Below, in pieces: positions 1-9,194 of a DNA stretch of 64,000 nucleotides (positions are counted from its first letter, which is position 1; every line of letters starts with the position of its first letter). The translations under genes were made by a program, and so were the position numbers. Where the stretch lies: NCBI GenBank assembly GCA_965242915.1, contig CBDETN010000027.1, positions 124,001-188,000 on the forward strand, given 5' to 3'. The notes under the pieces were generated by a model. That model saw only the letters and a list, made by a program, of their open reading frames with translations, ran no database searches and was not told the origin of the DNA. This DNA is from CAJXII01 sp965242915 (GTDB taxonomy: Bacteria; Campylobacterota; Campylobacteria; Campylobacterales; Arcobacteraceae).

Positions 1-762
1 GAAAAAAAAAGATCATTTTTAATATGGATACTTGGAGCAGTACTTAGTACCGTTTTAGTTGCCGGTGTCTTATATTTTATGCAAGTACAAGAGGAAGCAG
101 AGATAAAGAGATTAAAAGAAGAAAAACAAGCAAAAATAATCGCTGACAAAAAAGCTCAGGCTGCTAAAATAAAATTGCCAAATCACAAAATGAAAAATGA
201 AAAAATATCGCAATTACTATTAAATCTTTTTGATATTATTCCATATAATGCAGTTTTAAATGAATTACAACTGCTAAAAAGAGATTCAACTATTGTATGT
301 AGTTTCTTACAAAAAGATACTTTTACAAAAGATATGCAGCCAAAACTTTTAAAACTTTATAAAACTTCCGACATACTTCTGATACAACATAATAAACCTA
401 CATATAATGCAATTATTGCTTTGTCACAACTTTTACCTCAAAAATTATCAGCAAGACAAATTCAACCAAATTATAGACACACTAAGTTTATATCAGAGAG
501 TAAAGTTATAAATCAATTAAAAGCTTTTTTACCAAAAGACTCTAAAGTAGTATTTAAGTCTAAGCAAAAATCTAAGTTTTTAACATATAACTTTAATGTT
601 TCAACTACCCTAAAAACTCCCAAAGATTTTTTTAACTTTGTTGAGCAATTAAATAAAAAGAATTATTCTTTAAATATAATATATCCATTAGAATTTGCAC
701 AAACTACTAAAGGACTTGAAACAATTTTTAATTTACAATTTCATCAGTTCCAAAGTAAATAA
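1..762 (+). CDS. Inner-membrane protein, PilN/PilO- or CtsX-like candidate (5' end outside window)
   Basis: The reading frame is open from base 1, so the start lies upstream; the first Met in the window (base 79) is internal. The visible N-terminus is a basic stretch followed by one hydrophobic segment (about residues 6-26, rich in I, L, V, A, G). A charged Lys/Glu coiled coil follows (about 28-60), then a mixed alpha/beta region. This bitopic layout matches PilN/PilO-type assembly proteins of type IV pilus, type II secretion and transformation systems. The window also carries a prepilin peptidase and a GspF-like protein, which makes that role plausible, but no diagnostic motif is visible. 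Its 3' end overlaps the convergent tilS by 19 bases. The function is an inference. Confidence 0.5.
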   Translation, partial: EKKRSFLIWILGAVLSTVLVAGVLYFMQVQEEAEIKRLKEEKQAKIIADKKAQAAKIKLPNHKMKNEKISQLLLNLFDIIPYNAVLNELQLLKRDSTIVCSFLQKDTFTKDMQPKLLKLYKTSDILLIQHNKPTYNAIIALSQLLPQKLSARQIQPNYRHTKFISESKVINQLKAFLPKDSKVVFKSKQKSKFLTYNFNVSTTLKTPKDFFNFVEQLNKKNYSLNIIYPLEFAQTTKGLETIFNLQFHQFQSK

Positions 763-1700
763 TCTATAGTAGATAAATAACTTCTCATATTGTTTGGGAT
801 GTTATTTATTCTACATTTCTCTTTAAATTCTTTTTTCATTTTCTTATCACATTTTGGAGCTATCCATATTTGATATGGTGTGATAGAAATGGCGATTTTA
901 TCGCTTATGATAATCTCTTTTTGTGATAAAATTTCATCACGAGTTGCTTTGCTGATTAAAATACCACGGCGCTTTAATTCTCTGTCAATAAGTCTAATAG
1001 CAATATTTTCATCGTCTACATTCCAATCAAAGATGGTTAAATCATCTTTGATATAAGTGGTTACTTTTCGAAGTAGTGAGTTTTTGTCTTTATCCAAATA
1101 TTCAAAACTTCTTTTAACACCTTGACTGAATTCATCTAAAAATTTATCACTGTAATTTGTCCTAAAATGATTTCGTTTATATTTTATATCAAAGTTTGAC
1201 TGGTCAACAAAATATTTTATATCTTTTTTATCCAAATATTCTTGCAGCTCTTTTTTTGCATAATTTAAAAGCGGTCTGTGTATGCTGTAAGTATCTTTTA
1301 TTTCAAGTGCTTCAAGTCCAATAAGTTCAACTAAACCGGCACCTTTACTCATTTGCATCAAAAACCATTCAAACTTGTCATTTAATTGATGAGCAGTTAA
1401 TAAAGTTTGATATCTTTCTTTTTTAATTATCTCTTCAAAAAACTTATATCTAAAATCTCTTGCTTTTTTTTCACTAAATTTTGAAGTAGTTGGAAATTTT
1501 TTTAAAAAGCATTTTTTATTGTAAAGTTTAGCCAACTTCTTCGCATACTCAACCTCATCTTTTGATTGTTTTCTTTGCCCGTAATCAACTATTGCTATAT
1601 CAAATTTAATATTTTTTTCTAATAACATAAAAAATAAAGCAGTAGAATCAACACCTGCACTAAATGCCAATAAGTTCTTTTTATTTGATAATTGTTCCAA
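744..1700 (-). CDS. tilS: tRNA(Ile)-lysidine synthase TilS
   Basis: TilS uses ATP and lysine to convert C34 of the CAU-anticodon tRNA(Ile) to lysidine, so that the tRNA reads AUA and is charged with Ile; it is cytoplasmic and essential. The PP-loop SAGVDST is at residues 14-20, followed by the N-type ATP-pyrophosphatase fold with the conserved TAHQLNDKFEWFLMQ segment near residue 101. At 318 residues it is near the short end of the family, as usual in Campylobacterota, with a reduced C-terminal tRNA-binding part. The start overlaps the end of rimO by 20 bases, so the two are probably co-transcribed and translationally coupled. AUA is a common codon in this AT-rich genome, which makes the enzyme important. 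Confidence 0.93.
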   Translation of the reverse strand: MEQLSNKKNLLAFSAGVDSTALFFMLLEKNIKFDIAIVDYGQRKQSKDEVEYAKKLAKLYNKKCFLKKFPTTSKFSEKKARDFRYKFFEEIIKKERYQTLLTAHQLNDKFEWFLMQMSKGAGLVELIGLEALEIKDTYSIHRPLLNYAKKELQEYLDKKDIKYFVDQSNFDIKYKRNHFRTNYSDKFLDEFSQGVKRSFEYLDKDKNSLLRKVTTYIKDDLTIFDWNVDDENIAIRLIDRELKRRGILISKATRDEILSQKEIIISDKIAISITPYQIWIAPKCDKKMKKEFKEKCRINNIPNNMRSYLSTIDYLLWN

Positions 1701-2994
1701 CTAATTTATCCCCTACCAACTCAGTTATTTTAGCTGTATAAATATGCCCAAATTTTATCTGACCACCTATCTCATTGTCATTTATATAAATCTCTCCATC
1801 AATATCAGGTGCCCACATTAATTTTCTGGCACTCAGTAAATATTCATGCTCATCACTCTCTCCATCTACAACTATCTCAAAAGTTTTCCCAACTTCTGCT
1901 TCTAAACTTTTATGTGTAGTTTGTGAAATAATATCTCCTAAAATTTCAGCCCTTTGGTCTATAATTTCTTGATCAACTTTTTCTTCAAGTTTAAATGCCC
2001 CGGTACCCTCTTCATCACTATAACTAAATACATTAACTCTATCAAATTCATAATCTTCTACATAAGTACACAACTCTTCAAAATCAGCTTGGGTTTCACC
2101 AGGGTGTCCAACAATAAATGTACTTCTTACAAAAGCATTTGGAACTTTTTTCATAGCATCCATTAGCTCTCTAAGTTTCTCTTCACCCTTCCCTCTTTTC
2201 ATAATTCTTAAAACTTTTGAATTGATATGTTGTAGCGGCATATCAAAATAACTATGAAAAAGTTTACTGTTTGCTATTTTGTCAATAAGTTCTAAAGTTG
2301 TAGTTGAGGGATAAAGATAAAGTATTCTGGCACTTTTTACACCTTCAATCTTTTCAACAGCATCAATTAATCGCGCTAATCCGTCATTTATACCAAAATC
2401 TCTCATATAAGAACTACTGTCTTGAGATACAAAAGAAAAGTCAAAATACCCTTGCGATACTAAATGCTTTACCTCTTTTACAGTACTGTCTAAAGTTCTT
2501 GAATATAGCTTACCTTTAAAAGATGAAATAGCACAGAAACTACAAACTTGATTACATCCCTCACTTAACTTTATATAAGCATGGTAAGATGAACCTGTGA
2601 TAACTCTGTCATTGGCATCACTGGCTAAAAATACTTTGTTTGAGAATTCACTTCTTTTGGCTCGTACTAGCTCTTCAATATGGTCATAATCCCCAACACC
2701 TGTAAAAATATCTACTTCAATTAACTCTTTTTGCAACTCCTCTTTATATCGCTCACTCAAACATCCGGCCATAACCAAAACAGAATCTTTTTTTCGTCTG
2801 TCATGCAGATCTAAAAGTGTATTTAAACTCTCTTGTTTAGCACTTTCAATAAATCCGCAAGTATTCACAATAATTAAATCTACATTTTCAATATCATCAC
2901 TTAATTCATAGTCCTTAAGTCGTGATAACATCACTTCACTATCAATTAAGTTTTTTGTACAACCTAGACTAACTAAATGTAATGTTTTATTCAT
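1681..2994 (-). CDS. rimO: Ribosomal protein uS12 methylthiotransferase RimO
   Basis: This radical-SAM enzyme methylthiolates an Asp of ribosomal protein S12. Domains in order are: an N-terminal UPF0004 domain with three cluster-binding Cys (SLGCTKN near residue 12, NTCGF near 46, AGCLSERY near 78), the radical-SAM core with CxxxCxxC in EGCNQVCSFCA near 146-153, and a C-terminal TRAM domain. The length of 437 residues is typical. The S-L-G-C-x-K-N opening and overall length favour RimO over the related tRNA enzyme MiaB. It lies upstream of tilS in an overlapping leftward operon. Confidence 0.92.
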   Translation of the reverse strand: MNKTLHLVSLGCTKNLIDSEVMLSRLKDYELSDDIENVDLIIVNTCGFIESAKQESLNTLLDLHDRRKKDSVLVMAGCLSERYKEELQKELIEVDIFTGVGDYDHIEELVRAKRSEFSNKVFLASDANDRVITGSSYHAYIKLSEGCNQVCSFCAISSFKGKLYSRTLDSTVKEVKHLVSQGYFDFSFVSQDSSSYMRDFGINDGLARLIDAVEKIEGVKSARILYLYPSTTTLELIDKIANSKLFHSYFDMPLQHINSKVLRIMKRGKGEEKLRELMDAMKKVPNAFVRSTFIVGHPGETQADFEELCTYVEDYEFDRVNVFSYSDEEGTGAFKLEEKVDQEIIDQRAEILGDIISQTTHKSLEAEVGKTFEIVVDGESDEHEYLLSARKLMWAPDIDGEIYINDNEIGGQIKFGHIYTAKITELVGDKLVGTIIK

Positions 2995-3009
2995 CTTTTT
3001 ATTTTCCTT

Positions 3010-3510
3010 TTATTCTTCTTTGTAATCTGGATGCATCATTGCAAAATAATGCAGCAAATATGTAACTTCTAAACTTGAATAAGTAAACATATCTTCTAAT
3101 TGAGTTGTTGTTGCATCCGTATTTAACTTATCATGTAAACGCCCGACAATCTTATCTATCTCTACTTTTAACGGTGCGAGATTATATGTAAAAATAAATC
3201 TTGGAAAAAATTCATTTTCATTTGGGATAATAAAACTCCATTGGTTTTTATAAAATTTTATAAGATAAAGTATCTCTAAATCGTTCCAATCTTTTTCTTC
3301 GTCTAACTCTTCCCTGTTCTTACTTTTATATTCATTTAGTCTATATTTATCTATCATTTTAGGGATAATATCAAATAATATATCATCTTCAAGTTCATTT
3401 AAAAATACCGGCAATTTTAAATTCTTTGGGTCTGTTTTATCATAGCTGTACAATTTATTTTTAAACAGCCCGCTTTTGAAACCTTTTTGATTTTTTACTA
3501 TTAAACACAT
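3010..3510 (-). CDS. Conserved hypothetical protein upstream of rimO
   Basis: Not recognised. The frame is open back to 3588 and would overlap the upstream diguanylate cyclase gene. The ATG at 3510 (protein beginning MCLIVKNQKG) is preferred because a GAGAGGA ribosome-binding site lies a few bases upstream and the overlap disappears. The 166-residue product is soluble and charged, with aromatic-rich stretches (NQWSFIIPNENEFFPRFIFTYN) and a C-terminal helix ending in YLLHYFAMMHPDYKEE. No signal peptide or metal motif is visible. It is transcribed towards rimO and lies 15 bases from it, so it probably belongs to the same operon. Confidence 0.6.
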   Translation of the reverse strand: MCLIVKNQKGFKSGLFKNKLYSYDKTDPKNLKLPVFLNELEDDILFDIIPKMIDKYRLNEYKSKNREELDEEKDWNDLEILYLIKFYKNQWSFIIPNENEFFPRFIFTYNLAPLKVEIDKIVGRLHDKLNTDATTTQLEDMFTYSSLEVTYLLHYFAMMHPDYKEE

Positions 3511-3529
3511 TAGTAATCCTCTCTTTTCC

Positions 3530-4600
3530 TCAAATTGCATATTGATTTCTACCATTTTCTTTTGAATGGTACAATTTTTTATCCGCACTCGTATAAAGCT
3601 CTTTTACTGATGCATTATAATTATTTTCATCTACAAATATAACACCCATAGACAATGTTAAAAAAGATGTTGCACTTGCCGTATGTTCTATTTTTAATGC
3701 TTCAATTTTAGTTTGTAAATTATTTAAGGCTAACTTTACATTCTTTATATTTGTATCAAAGATTATGATACCAAACTCTTCTCCACCTAATCTAAAAGTA
3801 TATTCATACTCTCTGTTAAAGTTCTCATCCAAAGCAAATGCAACTTTTTGTAATGCAATATCTCCTGCATCATGTCCATAAGTGTCATTATATTGTTTAA
3901 AGAAATCAATGTCAATCATCACAAATACACTCTTCCAATTATTTTGCTCACTTATTGATGTTAAATCTTTAAATACAGTATCAAAGTACTTACGATTGTA
4001 AAGATTGGTTAATCCATCTGTATTTGCTTCTATTTTATATTGTTCATTTAAAAGTACTAAAAACTTATTTTGTTTAATTGCTTGATATACAATCAAAGCG
4101 GTAAGAATTAGAACAAAAACTATAATTAATATTTGAGTGTAAAATAAGTAATTTTGCATCTGCTCATACTTTAATACAAATTGTTTCCTTTGCTTTGAAG
4201 CTGAATTAACTTCTTTAGAGATTAAATAACTGATATTTTTTAATACTTGATTATAACTGCTTCTTTTATTTATTTTAAAAGCGTTAAGCAGTTGGGAGTT
4301 TATTTTTTCTACGATAATCTTTTCATCTTGACTTTTATATTGTTTATAATAATAATTCCAATCTCTTAAAATACTTTTTTTAGTTTTTATCATCAATTTC
4401 TTTTTATTGATAATATCCATATACTGTTCTTTTATATTATGAAGTTTATGCACAGGGATAAAGTTGCCAAAATATATTAAATCAACTTGTTTTTTCAGAT
4501 TTTGTATCTTTTGAGAAAATACAAAACTTAAAATAACCATTGCAATAATTATAACAATCGGTAAAATCATAAGTTTAAAATTTAAATTTATTTTATTCAT
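3530..4600 (-). CDS. Membrane diguanylate cyclase (GGDEF domain)
   Basis: Predicted to make cyclic di-GMP from two GTP. A first membrane segment lies at about residues 9-29. A mainly helical extracytoplasmic region of about 120 residues resembles a four-helix-bundle sensor. A second membrane segment lies at about 153-175, and the GGDEF domain starts near residue 193 (NTDGLTNLYNRKYFD). The active-site motif is RLGGEEF, a functional variant, and the substrate-binding IDIDFFKQYNDTYGHDAGD block is intact. The usual RxxD inhibitory site is degenerate (REYE in its place), which suggests weak product inhibition. There is no EAL domain. The ligand is unknown. Confidence 0.85.
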   Translation of the reverse strand: MNKINLNFKLMILPIVIIIAMVILSFVFSQKIQNLKKQVDLIYFGNFIPVHKLHNIKEQYMDIINKKKLMIKTKKSILRDWNYYYKQYKSQDEKIIVEKINSQLLNAFKINKRSSYNQVLKNISYLISKEVNSASKQRKQFVLKYEQMQNYLFYTQILIIVFVLILTALIVYQAIKQNKFLVLLNEQYKIEANTDGLTNLYNRKYFDTVFKDLTSISEQNNWKSVFVMIDIDFFKQYNDTYGHDAGDIALQKVAFALDENFNREYEYTFRLGGEEFGIIIFDTNIKNVKLALNNLQTKIEALKIEHTASATSFLTLSMGVIFVDENNYNASVKELYTSADKKLYHSKENGRNQYAI

Positions 4601-4623
4601 ATTGTACTACTGCTTTTTATAAA

Positions 4624-5445
4624 TTATATCCAAATATTATCAATCAACCTAGTATTACCAACTTTAACGGCGATTAAAATAATTGTATTTTTTAACTCTA
4701 TTTTTTCTATTCTTTCAAATTTTTGATTTACAATGGATATATATTCAATCTCCATTTGTTGTAAAACTTCACCCATAGCAATAATTATCTCATCACAATC
4801 CAAACAATTTTTTGCCACTAAATTAGAAGCGATTTTTAATGACCTAGATATATTTAAAGACAGTTCTCGTTGAGGCTTGGTTAAATAAACATTTCTACTA
4901 CTCATGGCTAGTCCATCTGATTCTCTTATAATATCACATTCAACAATATTGATATCCAAAAACAGATCGTCTACCATTTGCTTGATCAAACTTAACTGTT
5001 GAGCATCTTTTTTACCAAAATAAGCATTGTCAGGTTGAACGATATTAAAAAGTTTAAGCACAATTTGAAGTACACCGTCAAAATGCTCAGGCCGCCTTTG
5101 CCCTTCCAAGGTATAACCTCTTAAAATTGGAGCTTTTATTAAAACTTCATCATTGCCATACATCATATTTATATTTGGGGTGAAAAGTATATCTACTTCA
5201 CAAAGTTCACAAATCTTTTTATCTGCTTCCATTTTGACAGGATAACTGTCTAAATCTTCACCGGCTAAAAACTGAGTAGGATTTACAAAAACAGACACCA
5301 CAACAATATCATTTTCCTCTTTAGCTTTTTTAATCAAAGAGATATGCCCGTCATGCAATGCACCCATAGTAGGAACGAAACCAACAGCAGCTTTGGTATT
5401 TTTAATAATATTTCTTAAATCTTGTATTGTATTTATTGTATTCAT
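4624..5445 (-). CDS. panC: Pantothenate synthetase PanC
   Basis: PanC condenses D-pantoate and beta-alanine using ATP to give pantothenate, the precursor of CoA. The nucleotidylyltransferase signature FVPTMGALHDGHISLI is near residues 23-38 with the HxGH motif intact. QIVLKLFNIVQPDNAYFGKKDAQQ and the KMSKS-like SDGLAMSSRNVYL block are present. The 273-residue length is normal. It is divergent from the Fur-family gene across a 102-bp AT-rich gap. CoaBC, which acts later in the same pathway, is encoded at 39-40 kb. Confidence 0.95.
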   Translation of the reverse strand: MNTINTIQDLRNIIKNTKAAVGFVPTMGALHDGHISLIKKAKEENDIVVVSVFVNPTQFLAGEDLDSYPVKMEADKKICELCEVDILFTPNINMMYGNDEVLIKAPILRGYTLEGQRRPEHFDGVLQIVLKLFNIVQPDNAYFGKKDAQQLSLIKQMVDDLFLDINIVECDIIRESDGLAMSSRNVYLTKPQRELSLNISRSLKIASNLVAKNCLDCDEIIIAMGEVLQQMEIEYISIVNQKFERIEKIELKNTIILIAVKVGNTRLIDNIWI

Positions 5446-5514
5446 AAGTTTATTATATCACATAATAATTATTAACTCTTTTACACAACAAAAAATATTT
5501 TAAATCTTTTATGA

Positions 5515-5520
5515 TATAAT
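5515..5520 (+). promoter_or_regulatory. -10 box (TATAAT) of the Fur-family gene
   Basis: A perfect TATAAT lies 27 bases before the ATG of the Fur-family gene. The leader contains AAAGGG as a ribosome-binding site. The upstream stretch is T/A-rich with no clear -35, as usual for sigma-70 promoters of Campylobacterota. Confidence 0.55.
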
Positions 5521-5547
5521 GAGTTATAACAACAAAAGGGTATTAAG

Positions 5548-5988
5548 ATGCAGGATAATTCTGAAATAATCGATAAATTAAAACAAATTATCAAAGAGAA
5601 AGGTTTAAAATATACAAAGCAAAGAGAGATTATCTTTGAAACTATTTTAAATAGTGACGCACATCTTAACGCAGATGAACTTAATATGATTATTAGCCAA
5701 AAATATTCTGATGAAAAAATAGGAATTGCAACTATTTATAGAGCTTTAGCATTTTTAGAAGAATCAAATCTTATCTCTTCAATCGCTTTAGACAAAGATG
5801 GTAAAAAATTTGAACCAAGTACAAAAACACATCATGATCACTTAATCTGTGTAAAATGTAATAAAATAATAGAATTTTTAGATACTCAAATTGAGAAAAA
5901 GCAAGAAAAAATAGCTAAGGAAAACGGCTTCAAACTTTTAAATCATACTATGTATTTATACGGTATTTGTAAAGATTGCCAAAATTAA
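5548..5988 (+). CDS. fur: Fur-family metal-responsive repressor
   Basis: The 146-residue protein has an N-terminal winged helix (KYTKQREIIFETILNSDAHLNADEL, then ATIYRALAFLEE as recognition helix). A C-terminal dimerisation and metal-binding domain follows, with HHDHLICVKCNKIIEF and a second CxxC near the end (GICKDC). These two CxxC pairs form the structural zinc site common to Fur and PerR. Iron-dependent repression of uptake genes is the likely role; PerR is the main alternative, and sequence alone does not separate them. No obvious Fur box was located at its own promoter. Confidence 0.85.
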   Translation: MQDNSEIIDKLKQIIKEKGLKYTKQREIIFETILNSDAHLNADELNMIISQKYSDEKIGIATIYRALAFLEESNLISSIALDKDGKKFEPSTKTHHDHLICVKCNKIIEFLDTQIEKKQEKIAKENGFKLLNHTMYLYGICKDCQN

Positions 5989-6010
5989 AAATAAATTTAT
6001 ATAAAATCTT

Positions 6011-9000
6011 ATGATAAAATCACTTATAAAATTTGGACTAGAAAAGCCAATACTCAATTATATGCTGCTTCTATTTATCTTTATGTTATCGGTGTTTTCA
6101 TACTTCAAAATACCAAAAGAGATATTTCCCCCCTCTTCCCTTGATGCTATATCAATAACCGGTAGTTATGCAGGGGCTAGTAGTGATATGCTTGACCTTA
6201 TGGCTGTATCTAAAATAGAAGATGACTTGGCAAATGTCAATGAAGCTGATACTATATCCACTATTATAAAATCTGGTTTTTTTAATATAAAGATAGATTT
6301 AAAAAGCGGGTTTAAGGTAAGTGAAGTTATTGATGATATAAAAGATATAGTTTCAAAAACAAAAGCGAACTTGCCAAGTGATATGGAAGAGCCAATCGTA
6401 AAAGAAGTAACCCACTCATTTCCTTTAATTACAGTTGCCGTTTATGGTGATAAAACTAAAGAACAGTTACTTGAAATCGCTGATGGAATTAAAGACAAAC
6501 TAACTCATCTAGGTGATTTGAGCAGTATAACTATTTGGGGTGATAGTGATAAAGAGTTACTTATAACTTTTGATGAAGCTAAAATAGATGGCTATGGATT
6601 GGATAAAACAGCTGTAATTGGGGCAATTACACAGATGAGTTCAATATTTCCTGCAGGTATTATCAAAGATATAGGAACTCACTATTATCTTAGCAGTCAA
6701 AATGGTGAAAAAGATTTAGCTAAACTAAAAAACTCTATTATAAAAATAGGTGAAACGAAAATTTTCCTAAAAGATATAGCAAATATCTCATATACACTTG
6801 CAGATGTAAACAACATCTCGCATTTTAACGGTAAACCAAATATCTCTATAGGGATAAACAAAGGGACTTCCGGAGATGCAATTGCTCTTGTAAAACAAAT
6901 CAAAGATATACTGAAAAATGAGTCGGCTAAATATAATGATATAAAATTTGACACCTACACAGATACATCTATTTGGATAAAAAACAGACTTAATACTGTT
7001 GTTTCAAATATATTATTTGGGATAATTTTACTATCTATTGCCCTATTCTTCTTTATAAATATAAGAATTGCATTTGTGGTGGCTATTGGAATACCAACAA
7101 GTTTTATGATAGGACTTATAAGTGCCCAATATTTAGGATATAGTTTAAATATGCTTTCACTTTTAGGGGCATTGTTGGCCCTTGGTATGCTTGTAGATGA
7201 GGCTATTGTTGTTGGGGAAAATATATATAGACATATAGAGATGGGGAAAGATAAGATGAGTGCAGCTATTGATGGAGCTGTTGAGATGTATCCAGCTGTT
7301 TTAACTGCAACTGCTACAACTATATTTGCCTTTTTACCAATCTTACTTATGACTGGAGAGATCGGTGTATTTATGCGGATTTTGCCTATTATGATATCTG
7401 TTTTACTTCTTAGTTCTTTAGTTGAAGCATTTTTCTTTTTACCTTTGCACGCAAAACATACATTCAAAGCAAATAAAGATGGTAAAAAAACAGACACATT
7501 TTGGGATAAAAACAAACAGTTGTATAAAATTATATTGGACTTTGTATTAAAGTGGAAATATCTATCTATAATACTTTTAGTTAGTTTTATAGCTATCTCA
7601 ACTTTTAGTTTGGTAAAAATATTGAAATTTGAATTTATGCCAAAGTTTGATACAACACAAGTTTATATCACAGGTTCAGTTGGTGTCGGTCATAGTATAA
7701 AAGAGACTGAAAAAATAGTAACAGCATTAGAAAAAAAGATACTTAAGAACTTTGAGTTAGGTGATGAGATAGATTCTATCAGTTCAGTTATTGGGCTGAA
7801 ACTAGACGGGAAACAACTACCTCAAAATGAAGAATTTTATTTTCATCTATTTATAAACCTTCAAGAAAGAGCCCCGTCAAACTTTTTTAATATCTATATC
7901 AATCCAATTTTAAGTCCAAAATATGATGCTACAAATATGACAAGAGTTCAATCAGCACAAACAATTGCCAATAATATGAGTGAAATATTAAAAGATGAAT
8001 TAACATCCTCAACATATGATGAGATAAAAATATATGTACCCGGTACAGGAATCGTAAAATATGATATTGAGTTAGCTTTGAGTGGAGCTGATCAAGAGGA
8101 AGTATCTAAAGCAATTACTCTTATCAAAAATAAATTGTCAAAAATAAATGGTGTTACAAATATAGCAGATGATATACTTTTGGGAAATATTAATTTAAAA
8201 TTCACTGTAAACAGTTATGGGCAAAGTTTAGGATTCAATGAAACAAATATCGTAAACAGTTTAAAACCATACTATTTTAAAGGCTCTTTTGGCAAAATGT
8301 ATGATGAAACAGGGATAGTAGATATAGTATTTCAAAGTAAAAATAAAGATGATAAAAATTCACTTAATGCTTTTGAGTTAAATATACCAAACAGTGCTCA
8401 AAAAATATTGTTAAAAGATATTGTAGAGTTTAGAAATATTCCAAGTCTTAGTCAAATATTTAAAGAGAATGGCACACGAATTCAAAGTATAACAGCATCA
8501 CTTAACAATACTACAAGTGATGAGGTATATGCGGAACTGCATCCAACTTTGGATGCGTTAAGTAAAGATATAAAAGTGGTTATCAAAGGGGAACAACAAG
8601 AGAATAAAAAAATACAACAAGAGATGGGAGAAGCGTTTGTTATAGCGTTTGTTTTAATCTTTATCTCTTTAGTTATGATGTTTGACAGTATAGTAAAATC
8701 GTTTATAATTTTAAGTACTATTCCCTTATCTATATTGGGTGTACTTATTGGGCATTTTGTAATGGGACTTAATCTTACAATGCCTGGACTTATTGGTATA
8801 GTTGGACTTGCCGGAGTTATTGTAAATGATGGTATCATTATGATGGATTTTATACAAAAGGCTAAAACTTTAGAAGAGATGAAAAACCTAGCATTGCTTA
8901 GACTTAGACCAATACTTTTAACTTCACTTACTACAATACTGGGACTTAGTACTCTAATATTTTTTGCATCAGGGCAATCACTTATTTTACAACCAATGGC

Positions 9001-9097
9001 CGTAGCACTTGGTTTTGGAATACTTTGGGCAACTATTTTAAACCTTTATTATGTACCTATGTTGTATAGAATAATTTATTTAAGAGAAAAGAATTAA
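6011..9097 (+). CDS. RND-family efflux transporter (AcrB/CusA superfamily)
   Basis: A 1028-residue inner-membrane proton-driven pump with the two-fold RND layout. There is an N-terminal membrane helix (KPILNYMLLLFIFMLSVFSY), a large periplasmic loop, a six-helix block with the TM4 acidic motif LGMLVDEAIVVGENIYRH, a second helix followed by a second periplasmic loop, and a C-terminal six-helix block with GLAGVIVNDGIIMMDF. The N-terminal motif P-K-E-I-F-P resembles the hydrophobe/amphiphile branch. No membrane-fusion protein or outer-membrane channel gene is adjacent, so the partners must be encoded elsewhere. It follows the Fur-family gene by 22 bases with no clear ribosome-binding site, so read-through from the fur promoter is possible. 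The substrate is unknown. Confidence 0.9.
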   Translation: MIKSLIKFGLEKPILNYMLLLFIFMLSVFSYFKIPKEIFPPSSLDAISITGSYAGASSDMLDLMAVSKIEDDLANVNEADTISTIIKSGFFNIKIDLKSGFKVSEVIDDIKDIVSKTKANLPSDMEEPIVKEVTHSFPLITVAVYGDKTKEQLLEIADGIKDKLTHLGDLSSITIWGDSDKELLITFDEAKIDGYGLDKTAVIGAITQMSSIFPAGIIKDIGTHYYLSSQNGEKDLAKLKNSIIKIGETKIFLKDIANISYTLADVNNISHFNGKPNISIGINKGTSGDAIALVKQIKDILKNESAKYNDIKFDTYTDTSIWIKNRLNTVVSNILFGIILLSIALFFFINIRIAFVVAIGIPTSFMIGLISAQYLGYSLNMLSLLGALLALGMLVDEAIVVGENIYRHIEMGKDKMSAAIDGAVEMYPAVLTATATTIFAFLPILLMTGEIGVFMRILPIMISVLLLSSLVEAFFFLPLHAKHTFKANKDGKKTDTFWDKNKQLYKIILDFVLKWKYLSIILLVSFIAISTFSLVKILKFEFMPKFDTTQVYITGSVGVGHSIKETEKIVTALEKKILKNFELGDEIDSISSVIGLKLDGKQLPQNEEFYFHLFINLQERAPSNFFNIYINPILSPKYDATNMTRVQSAQTIANNMSEILKDELTSSTYDEIKIYVPGTGIVKYDIELALSGADQEEVSKAITLIKNKLSKINGVTNIADDILLGNINLKFTVNSYGQSLGFNETNIVNSLKPYYFKGSFGKMYDETGIVDIVFQSKNKDDKNSLNAFELNIPNSAQKILLKDIVEFRNIPSLSQIFKENGTRIQSITASLNNTTSDEVYAELHPTLDALSKDIKVVIKGEQQENKKIQQEMGEAFVIAFVLIFISLVMMFDSIVKSFIILSTIPLSILGVLIGHFVMGLNLTMPGLIGIVGLAGVIVNDGIIMMDFIQKAKTLEEMKNLALLRLRPILLTSLTTILGLSTLIFFASGQSLILQPMAVALGFGILWATILNLYYVPMLYRIIYLREKN

Positions 9098-9194
9098 TAC
9101 CAAAAAAAAGAATATTTCATTTGGTATAAGAATATAAGAAGTAAAATAATAGTAAAATTGGGGTATAAAAATAAACACTTTTAGGATATGCACT

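Noticed and set aside
6955..7515. 186-codon antisense ORF within the RND pump gene
   Set aside because: It is a shadow of the pump gene: no ribosome-binding site, composition of a reverse-complement frame, and the sense frame has full family motifs.
9098..9130. Possible terminator after the RND pump gene (TACCAAA...TTTGGTA)
   Set aside because: The arms are short and AT-only with a long loop and no T run in the right place; support is too weak.
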